Shown piece by piece: positions 45,373 to 55,231 of a stretch of DNA of 64,000 bases. Numbering within the stretch: position 1 is the first letter of the stretch; each line of letters opens with the position of its first letter. The DNA is from Thermoanaerobacter ethanolicus JW 200 (GTDB taxonomy: Bacteria; Bacillota; Thermoanaerobacteria; Thermoanaerobacterales; Thermoanaerobacteraceae). The translations under genes were made by a program, and so were the position numbers. Location: positions 1,611,001 to 1,675,000 of the forward strand of contig NZ_CP033580.1 of assembly GCF_003722315.1 (NCBI RefSeq), written 5' to 3'. The notes beneath the pieces were generated by a model. It was not told the DNA's origin and made no database searches. It worked only from the letters and a program-made list of their open reading frames with translations.

Positions 45373-47284
45373 GTGCGCCCGGCATGGGCGATAGCTAGGC
45401 GGTGAAAGTCCGCTGTGGGCTTGGTAGTGGGAACCACTAGCCAAGAGCAAGGGTGTCCATCGTGAGGTGGAATCTGAAGGAAGCTTAAGGCAAAATCTCG
45501 GTCTGATGAACAAGAACCAGATAAGAGGCTGAATTGGGGTGGATGAGTTTGCGTAACAAAACGAAGTCCAACACTACCCGAATCCCATACAGTAAATCTG
45601 GCAGATATATGAGATGAAAGTTATCGTTCTTACCCGGGGAGGTCTCAAGGATAAGTCATGGAAGTAAAATCTGAAGTGACAACCCATGCAGTGATGTATG
45701 GCTGAACCTTGAGAAGTCAGCAGAGGTCATAGTACTTATCTAGACATGAATAGATAAGGAAGGACCGAACGTTAGGAGGTTTTGGAAATCTTATGGACTC
45801 GAAAGATATGCAGAGACTGCAGACAACTCAACAAAGAGGCTATCCGTTGAATAGAGAAATGGAATTTCAAAAGACAACGGAAGTGCATAGTATATCATCG
45901 GCGTCGGAAGATGGAAGAAACGAGGTACAAAGATATACCGGCAAGATGCTTGAAATGATAGTAGAACGAGGGAACATGAGAGCAGCATACAAGCGCGTTG
46001 TTGCAAATAAAGGAAGCCATGGAGTCGATGGGATGGAAGTAGATGAACTTCTACCGTATCTCAAAGAAAACTGGCCAACCATAAAACAACAACTGCTGGA
46101 GGGGAAATACAAACCACAACCAGTGCGAAGAGTAGAAATTCCCAAACCAGATGGAGGAGTAAGACTCCTAGGAATACCTACAGTACTAGACAGACTAATA
46201 CAACAAGCAATAGCCCAAATACTAAATAAAGTCTACAACCATACATTTTCAGATAGCAGTTATGGATTCAGACCAGGACGCAGTGCAAAAGACGCAATAA
46301 AAGCCGCAGAAGCATACATAAATGAAGGATACACATGGGTTGTAGATATGGACTTAGAAAAGTTCTTTGACAGAGTAAACCACGACATAATAATGTCCAA
46401 ACTAGAAAAGCGGATAGGAGATAAAAGGGTACTAAAGTTAATACGAAGATACCTAGAATCAGGAGTAATGATAAACGGAATCAAAGTATCAACAGAAGAA
46501 GGGACACCCCAAGGAGGGCCATTAAGTCCCCTATTAGCAAACATAATGTTGGACGAACTAGACAAAGAACTTGAGAAACGAGGGCATAAATTCTGCCGAT
46601 ATGCAGATGACTGCAACATATATGTAAAAAGCAGGTCTGCAGGAAACAGAGTAATGAAGAGCATAAAGAAATTCATAGAAAGCAAATTAAAACTAAAAGT
46701 CAACGAAGCAAAAAGTGCTGTAGATAGACCATGGAGAAGAAAATTTCTTGGATTTTCATTCTATACAAAAGAAAACGAAGTAAGAATAAGAATCCATGAA
46801 AAATCCATCAAAAGGTTTAAGGAAAAAGTAAGAGAAATAACCAATCGGAACAAGGGAATAAGCATGGAAAACAGAATAAAAAGACTAAATCAAATAACAA
46901 CAGGATGGGTCAACTATTTTGGATTAGCAGACGCGAAAAGCATAATGAAAACCCTTGACGAATGGATAAGGCGAAGACTAAGGGCATGTATATGGAAACA
47001 ATGGAAGAAGATAAAAACGAAGCATGATAACTTAGTAAAACTAGGAGTAGAAGAACAAAAAGCCTGGGAATACGCCAATACAAGGAAAGGCTACTGGAGA
47101 ATATCCAATAGCCCAATCCTAAATAAGACTCTTACAAATAAATACTTTGAAAGCATAGGTTATAAGAGTTTATCCCAAAGATATCTAATTGTACACAATT
47201 CCTAATGAACCGCCGTATACCGAACGGTACGTACGGTGGTGTGAGAGGACGCTGAATAAAATAATTATTCAGCTCCTACTCGAT
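45373..47284 (+). mobile_element. Group II intron with maturase ORF
   Basis: The 5' end GTGCGCCCGGCATGGGCG and GGCGGTGAAAGTCCGCTG are typical of bacterial group II introns; the ribozyme 5' domains run to about 45790. Domain V is at about 47207-47242: ACCGCCGTA pairs with TACGGTGGT around CCGAACGGT. Domain VI follows (GCTGAATAA / TTATTCAGC), with a 3' end near CTACTCGAT at 47284. It lies directly behind a terminator hairpin. It appears complete. The exact 3' boundary is an estimate. Confidence 0.85.
45793..47205 (+). CDS. ltrA: Group II intron reverse transcriptase/maturase
   Basis: 470 residues after AGGAGG. RT motifs are present in order: VRRVEIPKPDGGVRLLGIPT, DSSYGFRPGRSAKDAIKAA, WVVDMDLEKFFDRVNHD, GTPQGGPLSPLLANIMLDEL, FCRYADDCNIYV (YADD catalytic centre) and RKFLGFSFY, then the maturase X domain (ITTGWVNYFGLAD). 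There is no HNH endonuclease domain after it. It splices and mobilises its own intron. Intact, so probably active. Confidence 0.95.
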   Translation: MDSKDMQRLQTTQQRGYPLNREMEFQKTTEVHSISSASEDGRNEVQRYTGKMLEMIVERGNMRAAYKRVVANKGSHGVDGMEVDELLPYLKENWPTIKQQLLEGKYKPQPVRRVEIPKPDGGVRLLGIPTVLDRLIQQAIAQILNKVYNHTFSDSSYGFRPGRSAKDAIKAAEAYINEGYTWVVDMDLEKFFDRVNHDIIMSKLEKRIGDKRVLKLIRRYLESGVMINGIKVSTEEGTPQGGPLSPLLANIMLDELDKELEKRGHKFCRYADDCNIYVKSRSAGNRVMKSIKKFIESKLKLKVNEAKSAVDRPWRRKFLGFSFYTKENEVRIRIHEKSIKRFKEKVREITNRNKGISMENRIKRLNQITTGWVNYFGLADAKSIMKTLDEWIRRRLRACIWKQWKKIKTKHDNLVKLGVEEQKAWEYANTRKGYWRISNSPILNKTLTNKYFESIGYKSLSQRYLIVHNS

Positions 47285-47463
47285 ATTTAATATATATATT
47301 TTTTCATTAAAATAATGCGAGGACGCCAATTAATAGTCAAAGAGATCTATTAGATACCAGTTATAAAGTTTCTAGTTTTTAATAAATATATAATTTTATG
47401 TATAATTTCTGTTAACGCGATGTTAAATTTCTATGCAAAAGATTAGAACTCATTCTGGTGGGA

Positions 47464-47513
47464 TGTCAAAAAAGAACATCTAGAAGTCAAAAAAATTCTA
47501 TTACAGTTATAAT
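47464..47513 (+). promoter_or_regulatory. Candidate pdu promoter with AraC-type direct repeats
   Basis: GTCAAAAAA occurs at 47464 and 47486, 22 bp apart (two helical turns), and TATAAT lies at 47508-47513. The second repeat overlaps where the -35 box would be (17 bp upstream), and no good -35 is present, as expected for an activated promoter. The leader to pduA is about 150 nt. I saw no cobalamin riboswitch in it. Confidence 0.5.
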
Positions 47514-47665
47514 ACTTAATTAGTAATTTTTTCTATAAAATTAATTCATCTATTTATTACAGTGGATATGTCATTTTTATTAAGAGGTAATTTTGTTATT
47601 AAAGCGAATTATAAATAAAGAAAAATAAAATATTAAAAAACAAACTATTATGGAGGTGTCTTTTA

Positions 47666-47947
47666 ATGACAGGTGAAGCATTAGGAATGGTAGAAACAAG
47701 AGGATTAGTACCAGCAATTGAAGCTGCAGATGCGATGGTAAAGGCAGCAAACGTAAAACTAGTTGGTTATGAAAAAATAGGGTCAGGATTAGTAACTGTA
47801 ATGGTAAGAGGAGATGTAGGGGCGACTAAGGCTGCTACTGACGCAGGGGCAGCAGCAGCAAGAAAAGTTGGTGAGGTTGTATCTGTCCATGTAATTCCAA
47901 GACCTCACGCAGATGTTGAGAAGATTCTTCCTAAAGCTGAAGAGTAA
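47666..47947 (+). CDS. pduA: Microcompartment shell protein PduA (BMC-H)
   Basis: 93 residues after GGAGGTG. Single BMC domain: [20 protein letters not shown], the pore segment [30 protein letters not shown] and the end [19 protein letters not shown]. It forms the flat hexamers of the shell, with the pore that admits the diol. It opens the operon. No separate PduJ is found later, so this protein probably covers both roles. Confidence 0.95.
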   Translation: MTGEALGMVETRGLVPAIEAADAMVKAANVKLVGYEKIGSGLVTVMVRGDVGATKAATDAGAAAARKVGEVVSVHVIPRPHADVEKILPKAEE

Positions 47948-47983
47948 AAATTTTATGTGAAAGAAAGGAGGTACTAGGATAAT

Positions 47984-48781
47984 ATGGATGAACAAGTAAT
48001 CAAAAAAGTAGTCGAAGATGTATTGAAAAAAGTAGGAATAGAGCAAAAAGAAGAAAATAAAGCAAATAGAGGAGAGCCAGTAATTACAAATCCAGGCTTG
48101 ACTGAATTTGTAGGTACTGCACTAGGTGACACAATTGGATTGGTAATTGCAAATGTGGATGCTTCTTTGCATGAGAAAATGGGAATTGACCCAAAGTATC
48201 GTTCTATAGGAATAATTGGTGGTCGTACAGGAGCAGGACCACAAATAATGGCTGCGGATGAAGCAGTAAAAGCTACAAACACAGAAGTAGTTGCTATTGA
48301 ATTGCCAAGGGATACGAAAGGTGGCGCTGGACATGGGAACCTTATCATCTTCGGTGCAGAAGAAGTCTCGGATGCAAGAAGAGCAGTAGAGGTTGCATTG
48401 AAAGAGCTGAGACGCACCTTTGGCGATGTATATGTAAACGAAGCTGGACATTTAGAATTCCAGTATACTGCAAGAGCAAGCTATGCATTGCAAAAAGCAT
48501 TTGGAGCTCCGTTAGGAAAGGCATTTGGATTGATTGTGGGAGCACCAGCTGCAATTGGAGTATTATGCTGTGATACTGCTGTAAAGGCAGCAGAAGTAGA
48601 AGTTATTGGCTATGCTAGTCCAGCAAAAGGTACCAGTATGACAAATGAGGCGATATTATTTATTTCAGGAGATTCTGGAGCAGTGAGACAAGCTATTATT
48701 GCTGCAAGAGAAGTGGGATTGAAGCTTCTAAGTACACTTGGAGAGGCACCAAAATCTCTGAGTGGTGAACCTTATATTTAA
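47984..48781 (+). CDS. pduB: Microcompartment shell protein PduB (BMC-T)
   Basis: 265 residues with two BMC domains (GLTEFVGTALGDTIGLVIAN; ASYALQKAFGAPLGKAFGLI). The N-terminal helix MDEQVIKKVVEDVLKKVG is of the kind that ties enzyme cores to the shell. It forms shell trimers with a gated pore. It lies 36 bp after pduA with GAAAGGAGG. Confidence 0.9.
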   Translation: MDEQVIKKVVEDVLKKVGIEQKEENKANRGEPVITNPGLTEFVGTALGDTIGLVIANVDASLHEKMGIDPKYRSIGIIGGRTGAGPQIMAADEAVKATNTEVVAIELPRDTKGGAGHGNLIIFGAEEVSDARRAVEVALKELRRTFGDVYVNEAGHLEFQYTARASYALQKAFGAPLGKAFGLIVGAPAAIGVLCCDTAVKAAEVEVIGYASPAKGTSMTNEAILFISGDSGAVRQAIIAAREVGLKLLSTLGEAPKSLSGEPYI

Positions 48782-48844
48782 CTCATCCATATATCTAACT
48801 TCGCACGATAGCGAAACAAATTTGAAAGAAAAGAGGGAGTGAGA

Positions 48845-50509
48845 ATGAGGTCTAAGCGATTTGAAGTATTAGCTAAAAGACCTGTGAATCAAGACGGTAT
48901 TATAGCAGAATGGCCAGAAGTAGGCTTGATTGCTGTAAACAGCCCTAATGATCCTAAACCAAGCATTAAAATAGAAAATGGTAAAATTGTTGAAATGGAT
49001 GGTAAAAAACGCGAAGAATTTGATATGATTGAGCAGTTTATCGCAGATTACGCAATCAACATAGAAATGGCTGAAAAGGCTATGGGGATGGATAGCCTAG
49101 AAATTGCAAGGATGTTGGTAGATATAAACGTTCCAAGAGAAGAAATAGTAAAGATTGTATCAGGCTTAACACCTGCAAAAGTAGTGGAAGTTGTCAACCA
49201 CTTGAATGTTGTTGAGATTATGATGGCTATACAAAAGATGAGAGCAAGAAAGAGACCAGGTAACCAGGCACATGTTACAAATTTACGCGATAATCCAGTG
49301 CTTATTGCAGCAGATGCAGCAGAAGCAGCATTACGTGGATTTGATGAGCTAGAAACGACAGTAGGAATAACAAGATATGCACCTTTCAACGCCTTAGCAC
49401 TACTAGTTGGTTCTCAAACAGGACGTGGTGGAGTGCTTACACAAGATGCGTTAGAGGAATCATTTGAGTTAACGATTGGTATGAGAGGCTTTACTTCCTA
49501 TGCGGAAACCATTTCTGTGTATGGCACAGAGCAAGTATTCGTAGATGGCGATGATACTCCATGGTCAAAAGCATTTCTTGCTTCTGCATATGCTTCAAGA
49601 GGGTTGAAGATGAGATTCACTTCAGGAACAGGTTCTGAGTGTCAAATGGGATTCGCAGAAGGGAAATCAATGCTTTACCTTGAAGCACGCTGTGTGATGA
49701 TAGCAAAAGGTGCAGGAGTTCAAGGATTACAAAATGGTTCTATAAGTTGCATTGGTGTTCCAGGTGCCGTACCAGGGGGCATTAGAGCTGTTGCTGCTGA
49801 GAACCTTATCACAATGATGGAGGATTTAGAAGTTGCATCTGGTAATGACCAGACATTCTCTCATTCTGATATCAGAAGAACGGCAAGAACATTATTGCTA
49901 ATGTTGCCAGGTACCGACCTTATCTTCTCAGGATATAGTGCTGTACCAAACTATGATAATATGTTTGCAGGTTCTAATTTTGATGCAGAGGACTTTGACG
50001 ATTATCTCATGTTGCAGAGAGATCTGATGGTAGAAGGTGGAGTAAGTCCTGTGACAGAAGATGAGGTTATTGCTGTAAGGAACAAGGCAGCAAGAGCTTT
50101 ACAATCGGTATTCAAGAAGTTGAATCTGCCGCCTATTACAGATGAAGAAGTGGAAGCAGCAACATATGCGCATGGTTCAAAAGATATGCCTCCAAGAGAT
50201 GTCAATGCAGATCTCAAAGCTGCAACAGAACTCATGGAGAAAGGGCTAACAGGTCTTGACGTTGTAAAGGCATTAGCGGAAAGTGGATTTACAGATGTAG
50301 CAGAAAATGTGTTGAACATGCTCAAACAGAGGATAGCAGGTGATTATTTGCAGACGTCAGCTGTTTTGGATAAAGACTTTAACATAGATTCGGCTGTAAA
50401 TAATCCAAATGACTATAAAGGCCCTGGTACAGGCTTCAGGCTTTCAAAAGAGAGATGGGAGCGAATCAAGAATGTACCACAAGCGCTTAAGCCAGAAGAT
50501 CTAGCCTGA
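48845..50509 (+). CDS. pduC: B12-dependent diol/glycerol dehydratase, large subunit
   Basis: 554 residues, the same length as Salmonella PduC, from the ATG at 48845 behind GAGGGAG. Conserved segments: RFEVLAKRPVNQDGIIAEWP, KMRARKRPGNQAHVTNLRDN, GYSAVPNYDNMFAGSNFDAE and SGTGSECQMGFAEGKSMLYL. It binds adenosylcobalamin and K+/Ca2+ and converts 1,2-propanediol to propionaldehyde (or glycerol to 3-hydroxypropionaldehyde). The microcompartment setting favours propanediol, but the sequence alone does not separate the two. Confidence 0.95.
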   Translation: MRSKRFEVLAKRPVNQDGIIAEWPEVGLIAVNSPNDPKPSIKIENGKIVEMDGKKREEFDMIEQFIADYAINIEMAEKAMGMDSLEIARMLVDINVPREEIVKIVSGLTPAKVVEVVNHLNVVEIMMAIQKMRARKRPGNQAHVTNLRDNPVLIAADAAEAALRGFDELETTVGITRYAPFNALALLVGSQTGRGGVLTQDALEESFELTIGMRGFTSYAETISVYGTEQVFVDGDDTPWSKAFLASAYASRGLKMRFTSGTGSECQMGFAEGKSMLYLEARCVMIAKGAGVQGLQNGSISCIGVPGAVPGGIRAVAAENLITMMEDLEVASGNDQTFSHSDIRRTARTLLLMLPGTDLIFSGYSAVPNYDNMFAGSNFDAEDFDDYLMLQRDLMVEGGVSPVTEDEVIAVRNKAARALQSVFKKLNLPPITDEEVEAATYAHGSKDMPPRDVNADLKAATELMEKGLTGLDVVKALAESGFTDVAENVLNMLKQRIAGDYLQTSAVLDKDFNIDSAVNNPNDYKGPGTGFRLSKERWERIKNVPQALKPEDLA

Positions 50510-50542
50510 AGAGTTTGATAAATAAAGGGGGATAGTGTAAGA

Positions 50543-51232
50543 ATGGTTAAAACAGAATCATTGGTTGAGCAAATTGTAAAGGAAGTTTTGAAAAAGTTGG
50601 AAAATGTTGAAATTGCAGCTCCAGCGACACAATCATCAGATGATGCAAATCAAGAATGGGAAATGATAATTGAGGAGATAGGGGAAGCAAAACAAGGTGT
50701 AAATGTGGATGAGGTTGTAATAGGGGTTTCTCCTGGCTTTTATATAAAATTTAAGAAAAATATCATTGGTATACCACTGGGTAATATCCTTCGCGAAATA
50801 ATATCAGGAATTACAGAACAAGGATTAAAAGCACGAATAGTAAGAGTGAAACACACAGCTGATGTTGGGTTCATTGCCCACACAGCTGCAAAACTTTCGG
50901 GGTCGGGAATTGGAATTGGTATTCAATCACGAGGTACGGTTGTTATTCATCAGAAAGACTTACAACCTTTGAACAACCTAGAACTTTTCCCACAATGTCC
51001 AGTTTTGACTCTAGAAACGTATAGAGCAATTGGAAGAAATGCTGCACTGTATGCCAAAGGCGAATCTCCTACACCAGTTCCTGTACAAAACGATCAAATG
51101 GCAAGGCCTAAATACCAGGCAATAGCTGCAGTAATGCATAATTTTGAAACCAAATATGTGCAAACTGGTGCTAAACCAGTAGAGTTAAAGGTGTCTTTTG
51201 CTAGAAAAGGGGGGAATAAGAGTGATAGATGA
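50543..51232 (+). CDS. pduD: Diol dehydratase medium subunit
   Basis: 229 residues. The N-terminal helix [20 protein letters not shown] is an encapsulation-type tail. The core has [40 protein letters not shown] and [20 protein letters not shown]. It supports cobalamin binding in the (alpha-beta-gamma)2 enzyme. It overlaps the pduE start by 11 bases. Confidence 0.95.
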   Translation: MVKTESLVEQIVKEVLKKLENVEIAAPATQSSDDANQEWEMIIEEIGEAKQGVNVDEVVIGVSPGFYIKFKKNIIGIPLGNILREIISGITEQGLKARIVRVKHTADVGFIAHTAAKLSGSGIGIGIQSRGTVVIHQKDLQPLNNLELFPQCPVLTLETYRAIGRNAALYAKGESPTPVPVQNDQMARPKYQAIAAVMHNFETKYVQTGAKPVELKVSFARKGGNKSDR

Positions 51233-51746
51233 AAAGACCCTTGAAATAATAGTACGAGAAGTATTAACCAACTTGACAAGTGATAAAGGAACACAAAATC
51301 AGCAAAAAACGGCAAGCTCTTCTTTGCCAAAGTTAGATCCTAAGAGAGATTATCCACTTGCGAAAAATAAACCTGAATTAGCGAAAAGTATAACAGGCAA
51401 GACAATAAATGAAATAACACTTCAAGCTGTAAGAGAAGGCAAAGTATTACCAGATGATCTTAAGATTTCACCAGAAACCTTGTTAGCTCAAGCAGAAATA
51501 GCTGAAGCAGCAGGGAGAAAGCAACTAGCAAATAACTTTAGACGTGCAGCCGAGCTTACAAAAGTGCCTGACAAAAGAATTCTTGAAATTTACAATGCGC
51601 TGAGGCCTTATCGTTCTACTAAAGAAGAATTGTTAGCGATAGCTGATGAACTTGATAATGCATATGGGGCGAAGGTGTGTGCAGCCTTTGTAAGAGAAGC
51701 TGCGGAGGTGTATGAGAGACGTGGTAGGTTAAAAGGTATGGAATAA
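51222..51746 (+). CDS. pduE: Diol dehydratase small subunit
   Basis: 174 residues from a GTG at 51222 with AAGGGGGG upstream; the longer frame to 51198 lies inside pduD without a site. The N-terminal helix [18 protein letters not shown] is again shell-targeting in type. The core has [40 protein letters not shown] and [20 protein letters not shown]. Length matches Salmonella PduE (173). Confidence 0.95.
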   Translation: MIDEKTLEIIVREVLTNLTSDKGTQNQQKTASSSLPKLDPKRDYPLAKNKPELAKSITGKTINEITLQAVREGKVLPDDLKISPETLLAQAEIAEAAGRKQLANNFRRAAELTKVPDKRILEIYNALRPYRSTKEELLAIADELDNAYGAKVCAAFVREAAEVYERRGRLKGME

Positions 51747-51766
51747 CATGGGTGGAGGAGACAAAT

Positions 51767-53581
51767 ATGATCATTGCAGGTGTAGACATAGGGAATAGCA
51801 CTACTGAGGTAGCGTTAGCAAAAGTGAACGGGGACGAAATAAGGTTTTTAGCGAGTGGTATTTCAAACACGACGGGTATTAAAGGAACGCCTCAAAATGT
51901 TGAAGGTGTTCGACATGCTTTAGAAGATGCTGTAAGAAAGGCCAATTTAACTATTAAAGATATAGATTTGCTGAGAATAAATGAAGCTACACCCGTTATT
52001 TCAGATATTGCGATGGAAGCTATTACTGAAACAATAATCACAGAATCTACAATGATAGGTCACAATCCCACAACTCCGGGAGGGGTGGGGCTGGGGATAG
52101 GTATTACTATCCCCATCTTTGAATTAGAAAAATGTAAACACGGGGAAGAAGTAATTGTAGTGATCCCTAAAAATGTTGATTATGAAGATGCTGCAAAGAT
52201 TATAAATAATGCTTTTTCCAAAGGAGTAGAAGTAAAAGGAGCAATTGCACAAAAGGATGACGGAGTTTTAATTGCCACTAGACTTCAAAGAAGGATTCCA
52301 ATTGTTGATGAAGTAAAACAAATAGAGAAAGTTCCAATAGGAATGTTAGCATGTGTGGAAGTGGCGGAACCTGGATACACAATTAAAACTCTTTCAAATC
52401 CCTATGGAATAGCATCGGTTTTTAATTTGACGGCAGAGGAAACCAAAAATATTGTACCGGTAGCAAGAGCTTTGATAGGTAACCGATCAGCAGTAGTTAT
52501 AAGGACTCCAAAAGGAGAAGTTCAGGAAAGGAAAATACCGGCAGGAACCCTAATTATAAAGGGAAACAACAGAACCTTTACTGTAGACATTGAAGAAGGT
52601 GCAGAGGCAATCATGAGTGCAGTAGAAAGCACATGGCCACTTGTAGATGCGGAAGGGACTCCGGGTACTAACGTTGGAGGCTTAATTGCAAGGATAAAAG
52701 AAACCATGGCAGATGTGACAGGGCAAGACAGTTCTAATATTCAAATTCAAGATGTGCTTGCAGTAGATACCTTAGTGCGGCAAAAAGTAAAAGGCGGAAT
52801 TGCAGAGGAATTTTCATCTGAAAATGCAGTGGCACTTGCTGCAATGGTAAAAAGTTCAAAATTACCAATGGAAAAGGTTGCTCAAAAAATAGAACAGGAA
52901 ATTGGCATTGCTGTTGAAATAGCAGGAATTGAAGCAAATATGGCCATCATAGGTGCACTTACTACACCGGGTACAGAGTTGCCATTAGCAATACTTGATT
53001 TAGGAGGAGGTTCTACTGATGCGGCTTTAATGACTAAAAACGGGGAAGTGAAAAGCGTTCATATGGCAGGCGCAGGAGAAATGGTTAATATGTTAATAAA
53101 AACAGAACTAGGGATAGAAGATAAATATTTGGTAGAAGATATAAAGAAATATCCGGTATGTAGAGTAGAAAGCTTGTTTTCCATTCGTTTAGAAGATGGA
53201 ACAGTAAGATTTTTCAAAGAACCATTAGATCCAAGAACATTTGCAAGAGTGTGCTTATTAAGAGAAGATGGGCTTTTACCATTACCACCAGAGTTGAACA
53301 TGGAAAAGGTAATAAATGTCCGACGAAATGCAAAAAGAAAAGTTTTTGTTACTAACGCATTACGTGCTCTTTCAAAAGTAGCTCCTGCAGGTAATATTCG
53401 ACTAATAGACTTTGTGGTAATGGTGGGAGGATCAGCATTAGATTTTGAAATCCCAGAAATGATTTCTGATACATTAGCAGGCTATGGTATTGTAGCGGGA
53501 AGGGGTAATATAAGAAATGTAGAAGGACCACGAAATGCGGTAGCAACAGGATTGGTTTTGTCGAGGTGTAAAAGGAAATGA
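51767..53581 (+). CDS. pduG: Diol dehydratase reactivase, large subunit
   Basis: 604 residues from the ATG at 51767 after GGTGGAGGAG. Hsp70-like ATPase: MIIAGVDIGNSTTEVALAKV, LDLGGGSTDAAL and VVMVGGSALDFEIPEM. It exchanges damaged cobalamin out of the dehydratase using ATP. It is coupled to pduH through an ATGA overlap. Confidence 0.95.
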   Translation: MIIAGVDIGNSTTEVALAKVNGDEIRFLASGISNTTGIKGTPQNVEGVRHALEDAVRKANLTIKDIDLLRINEATPVISDIAMEAITETIITESTMIGHNPTTPGGVGLGIGITIPIFELEKCKHGEEVIVVIPKNVDYEDAAKIINNAFSKGVEVKGAIAQKDDGVLIATRLQRRIPIVDEVKQIEKVPIGMLACVEVAEPGYTIKTLSNPYGIASVFNLTAEETKNIVPVARALIGNRSAVVIRTPKGEVQERKIPAGTLIIKGNNRTFTVDIEEGAEAIMSAVESTWPLVDAEGTPGTNVGGLIARIKETMADVTGQDSSNIQIQDVLAVDTLVRQKVKGGIAEEFSSENAVALAAMVKSSKLPMEKVAQKIEQEIGIAVEIAGIEANMAIIGALTTPGTELPLAILDLGGGSTDAALMTKNGEVKSVHMAGAGEMVNMLIKTELGIEDKYLVEDIKKYPVCRVESLFSIRLEDGTVRFFKEPLDPRTFARVCLLREDGLLPLPPELNMEKVINVRRNAKRKVFVTNALRALSKVAPAGNIRLIDFVVMVGGSALDFEIPEMISDTLAGYGIVAGRGNIRNVEGPRNAVATGLVLSRCKRK

Positions 53582-53943
53582 GTAAGGATGAAATAAAAAA
53601 ACCTGTAGTACTTATATATTGTGATACAATAGAAGGAACAAACATATATTTAAAGAAAATTTGCGAAGGTTTAGAAGAAGAAGGCGTACCCTTTCAAATC
53701 CAACAAGTAGAAAAGGTTGAAGATTCTGTAGAGGTTTTAGCACAAAACGCTTCAAGAAATTCTAACTTAGGAATTGGGATTGGGGTTTTGAAAAATGGAG
53801 ATTGTGCATTGCTGCAGAGACGTTTACCACCCAACTTGCCTATTCAGACGCTGAGAGGAGAAAAGTACGATCCCAATTTGTATAGAAATATTGGTATAAA
53901 TGCAGCTAGGTTAGCCAAAAATTTACCATTAGTTTTTGCGTAA
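53578..53943 (+). CDS. pduH: Diol dehydratase reactivase, small subunit
   Basis: 121 residues: [35 protein letters not shown] and [20 protein letters not shown]. It resembles the dehydratase beta-subunit fold and swaps with it during reactivation. The start overlaps the pduG stop. Confidence 0.9.
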   Translation: MSKDEIKKPVVLIYCDTIEGTNIYLKKICEGLEEEGVPFQIQQVEKVEDSVEVLAQNASRNSNLGIGIGVLKNGDCALLQRRLPPNLPIQTLRGEKYDPNLYRNIGINAARLAKNLPLVFA

Positions 53944-53965
53944 GAAAGTGAGGTGGAGAGGTGGT

Positions 53966-54532
53966 ATGAGTGAAGCCATAGGATTAATAGAAACAGTAGG
54001 GCTTGTTGCAGCAATTGAAGCCGCTGATGCAGCAGTTAAAGCAGCCAATGTAAAACTAATAGGTTACGAATTAGCTAGAGGTAGTGGTCTTACAACAGTA
54101 AAGATAAAAGGAGATGTCGGAGCTGTGAAAGCAGCAGTAGAAGCTGGCAAAGCAGCGGCTTTAAGGGTAGGCAAAGTTTATGCAGTTCATATAATACCTC
54201 GGCCTGATAAGCAGGTAGGATTTATTGTGGGAGAAGAAAAAAACCTTACTTTATTGATGCCAGTTATCGAGAAAGAGGAAAAAGAGAAAAACGATTCTGA
54301 GCCAAAGATAAAAGTAACAGAAGGAGAGACAATAGAGAAAAGAGAAATAGAACAGAAATTTGAGAAAGAGGATAAAAGTGAGGCTAAAGAAGAAACTGGA
54401 GAAGTAGAGGAAGAAGATGATAAGGAAGGAATGGCATATACGTGCAATCTCTGCAAAGATCCTGCATGTCCACGTAAAAAAGGTGAACCACGTACACTGT
54501 GCATTCATTACAACGAGCTAAAAATGAGGTGA
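53966..54532 (+). CDS. pduK: Microcompartment protein PduK (BMC-H with Cys-rich tail)
   Basis: 188 residues from the ATG at 53966. Residues 1-90 form a BMC domain ([35 protein letters not shown]). A very acidic, Lys/Glu-rich linker of about 60 residues follows, then a tail with [20 protein letters not shown], which has four Cys for a metal or Fe-S site, as in PduK. The role of the tail is unknown. The linker is longer than in enteric PduK. Confidence 0.85.
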   Translation: MSEAIGLIETVGLVAAIEAADAAVKAANVKLIGYELARGSGLTTVKIKGDVGAVKAAVEAGKAAALRVGKVYAVHIIPRPDKQVGFIVGEEKNLTLLMPVIEKEEKEKNDSEPKIKVTEGETIEKREIEQKFEKEDKSEAKEETGEVEEEDDKEGMAYTCNLCKDPACPRKKGEPRTLCIHYNELKMR

Positions 54533-54536
54533 TATG

Positions 54537-55196
54537 ATGGACTGCCTCAATATTGAAGAACTTACCCGGATTATAATAAAAGAAATTAGGGATTATGAAG
54601 AAAAAGAAGGAGTTAAAAGTAGAAGGAAAATAGAAGTACCAATAAATGTATCAGCAAGACATGTTCATTTAAGCGAAGAACACATGGAAGCTTTATTTGG
54701 CAAGGGTTATACTCTTACTCCCATAAGAGACTTAATGCAGCCTGGTGAATTTGCTGCAAAAGAAACGGTTATAATAGTAGGACCTAAGGGTATTTTGCCA
54801 AGCGTGAGAATTTTAGGGCCAGCACGGAAGAGAACACAGGTTGAAGTTTCCAAAACAGATTGTTATACATTGGGAATAGAAGCTCAGGTGCGAGATTCAG
54901 GGAATCATGAAGGTACTCCTGGATGTATCATTGTAGGGCCAATGGGTGCGGTTAAACTTGAAGAAGGTGTAATTGTTGCCATGAGACATGTTCATATGCC
55001 AAAAAATTTAGCAGAAAAGATAGGAATAAAAGATAAAAACTTGTTAAAGGTAGAAGTAGGTGAGGAAAGGAAATTGATATTTGAAAACGTCCTTGCACGA
55101 GTTTCAGAAAAATTCGTATTAGAAATGCACGTAGATACTGATGAAGCAAACGCAGCAGGAATTAAGAACCAAGCAAAAGGGTATATCTTACTATAA
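54537..55196 (+). CDS. pduL: Phosphate propanoyltransferase PduL
   Basis: 219 residues (a second ATG at 54534 is closer to the ribosome site). The N-terminal helix CLNIEELTRIIIKEIRDYEE is shell-targeting in type. Domain motifs: VSARHVHLSEEHMEALFG (metal-binding His pair), LMQPGEFAAKETVIIVGP and VIVAMRHVHMPKNLAEKIGI. It converts propionyl-CoA and phosphate to propionyl-phosphate inside the compartment and recycles CoA. Confidence 0.95.
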   Translation: MDCLNIEELTRIIIKEIRDYEEKEGVKSRRKIEVPINVSARHVHLSEEHMEALFGKGYTLTPIRDLMQPGEFAAKETVIIVGPKGILPSVRILGPARKRTQVEVSKTDCYTLGIEAQVRDSGNHEGTPGCIIVGPMGAVKLEEGVIVAMRHVHMPKNLAEKIGIKDKNLLKVEVGEERKLIFENVLARVSEKFVLEMHVDTDEANAAGIKNQAKGYILL

Positions 55197-55231
55197 GGAG
55201 GAAAACTGATTTAAAAGGGAGCATTAAAGAG

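Noticed and set aside
47285-47665. Cobalamin riboswitch in the pdu leader
   Set aside because: No B12 box or matching core was found in the leader; only A/T-rich DNA and the GTCAAAAAA repeats.
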